Below, in pieces: positions 61,042-64,000 of a stretch of 64,000 nucleotides of DNA. Both the position numbers and the translations under genes were made by a program. This DNA comes from Thiodiazotropha sp050291245 (GTDB taxonomy: Bacteria; Pseudomonadota; Gammaproteobacteria; Chromatiales; Chromatiaceae): the NCBI GenBank assembly GCA_050291245.1, contig JBNKJP010000021.1, positions 1-64,000 of the forward strand. Direction: 5' to 3'. A model generated the notes under the pieces. It had not been told where the DNA came from, ran no database searches, and was given only the letters and a program-made list of their open reading frames with translations. How positions within the stretch are numbered: the stretch's first letter is position 1; every line of letters begins with the position of its first letter.

Positions 61042-63096
61042 GTGCCTTTTCTCAATTATCAACCGGGTTTTGCCCGCTTGTCTTTGACGCTGATGGGGTT
61101 GTTTCCATTGCATGCCATGGCCACCGATCCCATGCTTCCCACCGTTGAAGTATCGGCCGATGCCGAACGCCAGGAACTGACGCCGCAAAGTATCCGCAAT
61201 CCCTATCGGGTCGAGGCGACCGCCCAGGCCGGGACCGAGGTCATGACCCGGGAGGATATCGATGCCCTGAGTCCCAAGGACACCATCGATCTGCTCGATA
61301 AGGCAGTCGGTATGAACATGACCTATCAGGGGCGGCGCAGTCCCTACTTTTTCGACCAGCGGGGCGGGGGCAGCATGACCTTCATCCTGGATGGCGCGGT
61401 ATTGCCCACTTCGTTCAACCGTATTCTGCAGTCGATACCTTTGGCTGCCATCGAGCAGATCGAGATTGTGCGGGGCGCCACGTCACTGGCGCTTGGACCG
61501 ACCATTCCCATCGGTTCTTCCAACTCAGGTTCCGGTGTGAACACCGGCTTTGTCGTGATTCGAACCCGCCGGGCGAGCCACAGCGAAGGGGAGGCCAGCG
61601 GTTTTGTCGAGAAGGCGAAATCCCAACCCACCGCTAATGGGGAGAGTCTCTATCTGGGCACCGGGTTGGGCGGACAGGATGCGCTGTCGGGGCATCTGGG
61701 GGCTACGGTTTCGCGCCGTGACTTACCCGGCAATGATGAGCGCTTCGATGGCCAGGAAGCCAAGGCGGGCATGTTGAGCGGTGGAACCTCTATCCATGGG
61801 TTCAGCGCCCATCTCACCGCCTTCAAGAGTGACAGTCGTTTCGAGATGCAGCGGGGTGTGACCACGGATGGCAGCCTGGATGACGCCAAGTGGTACTACG
61901 ATCCCCTGGAAACCACGGTGATCGCCGCCAACTTGGGCATGGCCTGGAGCGACGATCAGGTTACCCTGCTCTCAGTGTTTGCCACCGATTATGAGCAGAC
62001 CGAACACAATGAGTACTTCTCCGGCGTTGCGCCACTGGCGGAACGGGAGTTCGAGGAGAAGACCCGAGGTTTCAACCTGCGCCACAATGCGCGCTACGCC
62101 AGCGATTTCGGCGATACGCTGCTGCAATTCGGACTGCAACGTACCGGCAGCGAGGGTTTCGGGGCCAACACGAACAAACCGTACAACGACTGGAAGACCC
62201 GTGTTACGGGCTGGTCGGCTTCTCTGGAGCAGAGTCTGCTGGACAAGCGTCTGGTTGCCGATGTCGGTTACCGCAGTGACCGGAAGCACATCGATCGCTC
62301 CACCAATAAAGCGTCCCTGGTGGATGCCAACAGCGATACCGAGCTGGCGCCGGCGCGCACCTATAGCCTGGGCGCCCGTTGGCTGATCGATGATACCTAT
62401 ACGCTGAGCGGCCGCTACTTCGACGGACATGAGAACACCTCCGGTGATTTCGATCTCGTCACCCAATCGGGCGAAGCACTCCATGCGGCTGAACAGAAGC
62501 GATCCGAGCTGGTGCTGGAGGCCGCCTGGCAGCCCTATTTACGTCCCGCCCTGACCTGGTTCGATGTGAACATCAAGAATCAGAAGAGCGCCAGCTCCAA
62601 TACTTATGAGATCGACGATGAAACCTATTACTACTACACCGAGAGCGATTCGCATCAGCGTGGTCTGGAACTGCTGGTAAAGGGCAGGGTAGCCGGACGC
62701 ACCACCTATCAGGTGGCCTGGACCCACTTGACGGACAACGAGACCACCCGCAACGGCGTTACCACCGACAGTCTCGATGTGACGGCACCTAGCGAACTCT
62801 ACAGCGCCCGGCTGACCCATGCCTGGGACGACTATCGCTTCAACTTCTCCTACAAACGGGTGAGTGGATGGAGTGAGTCGCGCAGTCCAAGAGGGACGGT
62901 TAGCGGTTTGGATCTCGGCGACTACAACCGTATCGACGCCAACATCGTGCGTGATTTCACCTACCGTGGGTTGCAGTTCTCGGCCAAGCTCTATGGCCGC
63001 AACATCAATGATGATCAATACGCCACGCGCTACACCACGGGTTACTACTACGACCGGGGACGCACCTTTGGTCTTGAACTGATGAGCCGTTTCTGA
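61042..63096 (+). CDS. TonB-dependent outer-membrane receptor
   Basis: About 684 residues from the GTG at 61042 (GGAG seven bases before it; the TTG at 61030 is possible). Signal peptide to about 25 (ends HAMA), then VEVSADAE leading into the plug (about 35-180: EVMTREDIDALSPKDTIDLL, FFDQRGGGSMTFILDG, EIVRGATSLALGP) and a 22-strand barrel ending in GLELMSRF with the C-terminal Phe. It takes up a metal chelate or other large ligand driven by TonB; the neighbouring ModE box suggests molybdate, tungstate or their chelates, which is inference. Confidence 0.94.
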   Translation: MPFLNYQPGFARLSLTLMGLFPLHAMATDPMLPTVEVSADAERQELTPQSIRNPYRVEATAQAGTEVMTREDIDALSPKDTIDLLDKAVGMNMTYQGRRSPYFFDQRGGGSMTFILDGAVLPTSFNRILQSIPLAAIEQIEIVRGATSLALGPTIPIGSSNSGSGVNTGFVVIRTRRASHSEGEASGFVEKAKSQPTANGESLYLGTGLGGQDALSGHLGATVSRRDLPGNDERFDGQEAKAGMLSGGTSIHGFSAHLTAFKSDSRFEMQRGVTTDGSLDDAKWYYDPLETTVIAANLGMAWSDDQVTLLSVFATDYEQTEHNEYFSGVAPLAEREFEEKTRGFNLRHNARYASDFGDTLLQFGLQRTGSEGFGANTNKPYNDWKTRVTGWSASLEQSLLDKRLVADVGYRSDRKHIDRSTNKASLVDANSDTELAPARTYSLGARWLIDDTYTLSGRYFDGHENTSGDFDLVTQSGEALHAAEQKRSELVLEAAWQPYLRPALTWFDVNIKNQKSASSNTYEIDDETYYYYTESDSHQRGLELLVKGRVAGRTTYQVAWTHLTDNETTRNGVTTDSLDVTAPSELYSARLTHAWDDYRFNFSYKRVSGWSESRSPRGTVSGLDLGDYNRIDANIVRDFTYRGLQFSAKLYGRNINDDQYATRYTTGYYYDRGRTFGLELMSRF

Positions 63097-63118
63097 GGCT
63101 CAGCATGAGGGAATCACG

Positions 63119-64000
63119 ATGCAAGTTAACAACACTTTTCGCAGGTGGCCTGTTGATCGGATTCGGACATGGTTCCTGGGAGGCATCATGCTGATCGCCC
63201 CCCTCAGCCAGGCCCGGGTCATCACCGACATGGCCGGGCGGCAGGTCAGCCTGCCGGATCAGATCGAGCATATCTATGGGGCTCAGCCCTATACCCACGT
63301 GCTGACCTACCTGCTCGCGCCGGACATGCTGGTTGGCCATCTGTCGCTCTTCGGCGAACAACAGCGCCGCTTTCTTAGGGCAGAGGCGCGGGATCTGCCC
63401 CTGTTGGGCGGTATGCCCGGTAGTGGCCGGCAGGTGAATATGGAGACTGTATTATCAGCCAGACCGGATCTGGTACTGGTGAAAGGCAATGCTCAAAGTA
63501 ATGTCAGCCGATCTGTGGAGAAGTTCGCCAAACTGGGACTGCCGGTGGTGTTCGTCGACCTGGAGACGATCGACGACTATCCGGCTGGCATCGAGTTTTT
63601 CGGCCGATTGATCGGTCGGGAGGTCCTGGCGGAGGATCTGGCCGGGTACGCGCGGCGTGTCCTGGAAACGGTCGATCGCATGGTGGCGGAGATCCCGCAC
63701 GGGCAGCGGGTCAGGGTCTATTACGCCGAATCGGCCGATGGGCTCGCCACCGAGTGTGATCAGTCGTTCCATACGGATGCCATCAAACGGGCCGGAGGAG
63801 AGATCGTTCACCACTGCCTGCTCAAGAGCCACATGGGTATGGAGAAGGTGAGTCTGGAGCAGATCATTGCCTACGATCCCCAAGTGATCGTTTCCAACGA
63901 TCCGCACTTCGCCGCCATGGCCTATGCTGATCCCCGCTGGTCCAAGATCCGGGCCGTGGCCGAGGGGCGCATCCTGACCGTACCCCGCACCCCTTTCAAC
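63119..64000 (+). CDS. Periplasmic binding protein, 3' end outside window
   Basis: 294 residues seen; the frame runs open to the window end. It is preceded by GAGGGA. Signal peptide of about 33 residues, then the BtuF/FepB/MolA-like start VITDMAGRQVSLPDQIEHIYGAQPY, the N-lobe (LSARPDLVLVKGNAQ), the linker helix, and the C-lobe with DAIKRAGGEIVHHC and VSLEQIIAYDPQVIVSNDP. It would hand ligand from the TonB receptor to an ABC importer, whose genes probably lie to the right. The complete sister of the deleted protein at 60459. Confidence 0.93.
   Translation, partial: MQVNNTFRRWPVDRIRTWFLGGIMLIAPLSQARVITDMAGRQVSLPDQIEHIYGAQPYTHVLTYLLAPDMLVGHLSLFGEQQRRFLRAEARDLPLLGGMPGSGRQVNMETVLSARPDLVLVKGNAQSNVSRSVEKFAKLGLPVVFVDLETIDDYPAGIEFFGRLIGREVLAEDLAGYARRVLETVDRMVAEIPHGQRVRVYYAESADGLATECDQSFHTDAIKRAGGEIVHHCLLKSHMGMEKVSLEQIIAYDPQVIVSNDPHFAAMAYADPRWSKIRAVAEGRILTVPRTPFN

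Overview
The window looks like chromosome of a gammaproteobacterium. Evidence: a homodimeric AceE with a lipoyl-bearing LpdA, a cis/trans fatty-acid isomerase, AcpH, a ModE regulator, TAXI-type TRAP transport, TonB-dependent uptake, many c-di-GMP and two-component proteins, and a VPLPA-CTERM surface protein. A free-living, respiring, possibly sulfur-oxidising (Chromatiales-like) lineage fits, but the taxonomic detail is inference. No rRNA, tRNA or CRISPR array was recognised.

Layout. 1-2.3 kb: tail of a REP-associated (Y1-type) transposase with a perfect hairpin behind it, and two small lipoproteins. 2.3-12.8 kb: pyruvate dehydrogenase genes aceE, aceF and lpdA, with a di-haem peroxidase/c-di-GMP gene pair set between aceF and lpdA. 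12.8-20.3 kb: an alpha/beta hydrolase, a TAXI solute-binding protein, a MerR regulator, a GH114-like lipoprotein, a DUF481 outer-membrane protein, and the TRAP permease coupled to a DUF302 protein. 20.5-28.5 kb: a tight run of membrane-linked genes (zinc-ribbon membrane protein, RDD, SpoIIM-like, DUF4129, DUF4350, MoxR ATPase, DUF58).

28.5-32.5 kb is the most unusual part. A frameshifted, C-terminally truncated integron-integrase-like gene points left. To its right a string of AT-rich, one-gene units points away from it, with attC-like inverted repeats at most junctions. This is best read as a decayed sedentary integron with about six cassettes. One cassette encodes a Rieske-like protein that seems to have lost its cluster ligands. 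32.5-36.5 kb continues AT-rich, with a DUF2238 membrane protein, a broken HAD gene, orphan small proteins and a VPLPA-CTERM protein.

36.8-41.7 kb: Cti, a LON-domain protein, a YheT-like hydrolase and AcpH, then a patch of REP-like repeats. 42.2-46.6 kb: two large surface lipoproteins (PKD/Big_5/CAP, and cadherin-like repeats plus a beta-helix). 46.9-59.2 kb: signalling. An NCS1-transporter/hybrid kinase fusion overlaps a LuxR-type response regulator on the minus strand. On the plus strand a LamB-like porin, a sugar-binding protein, a hybrid kinase and an HD-GYP phosphodiesterase follow one another.

59.3-64.0 kb: modE faces a run of binding protein (with an internal deletion), TonB-dependent receptor and second binding protein. 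A ModE-type operator lies in the divergent gap. This suggests oxyanion (molybdate/tungstate) or metallophore uptake under ModE control.
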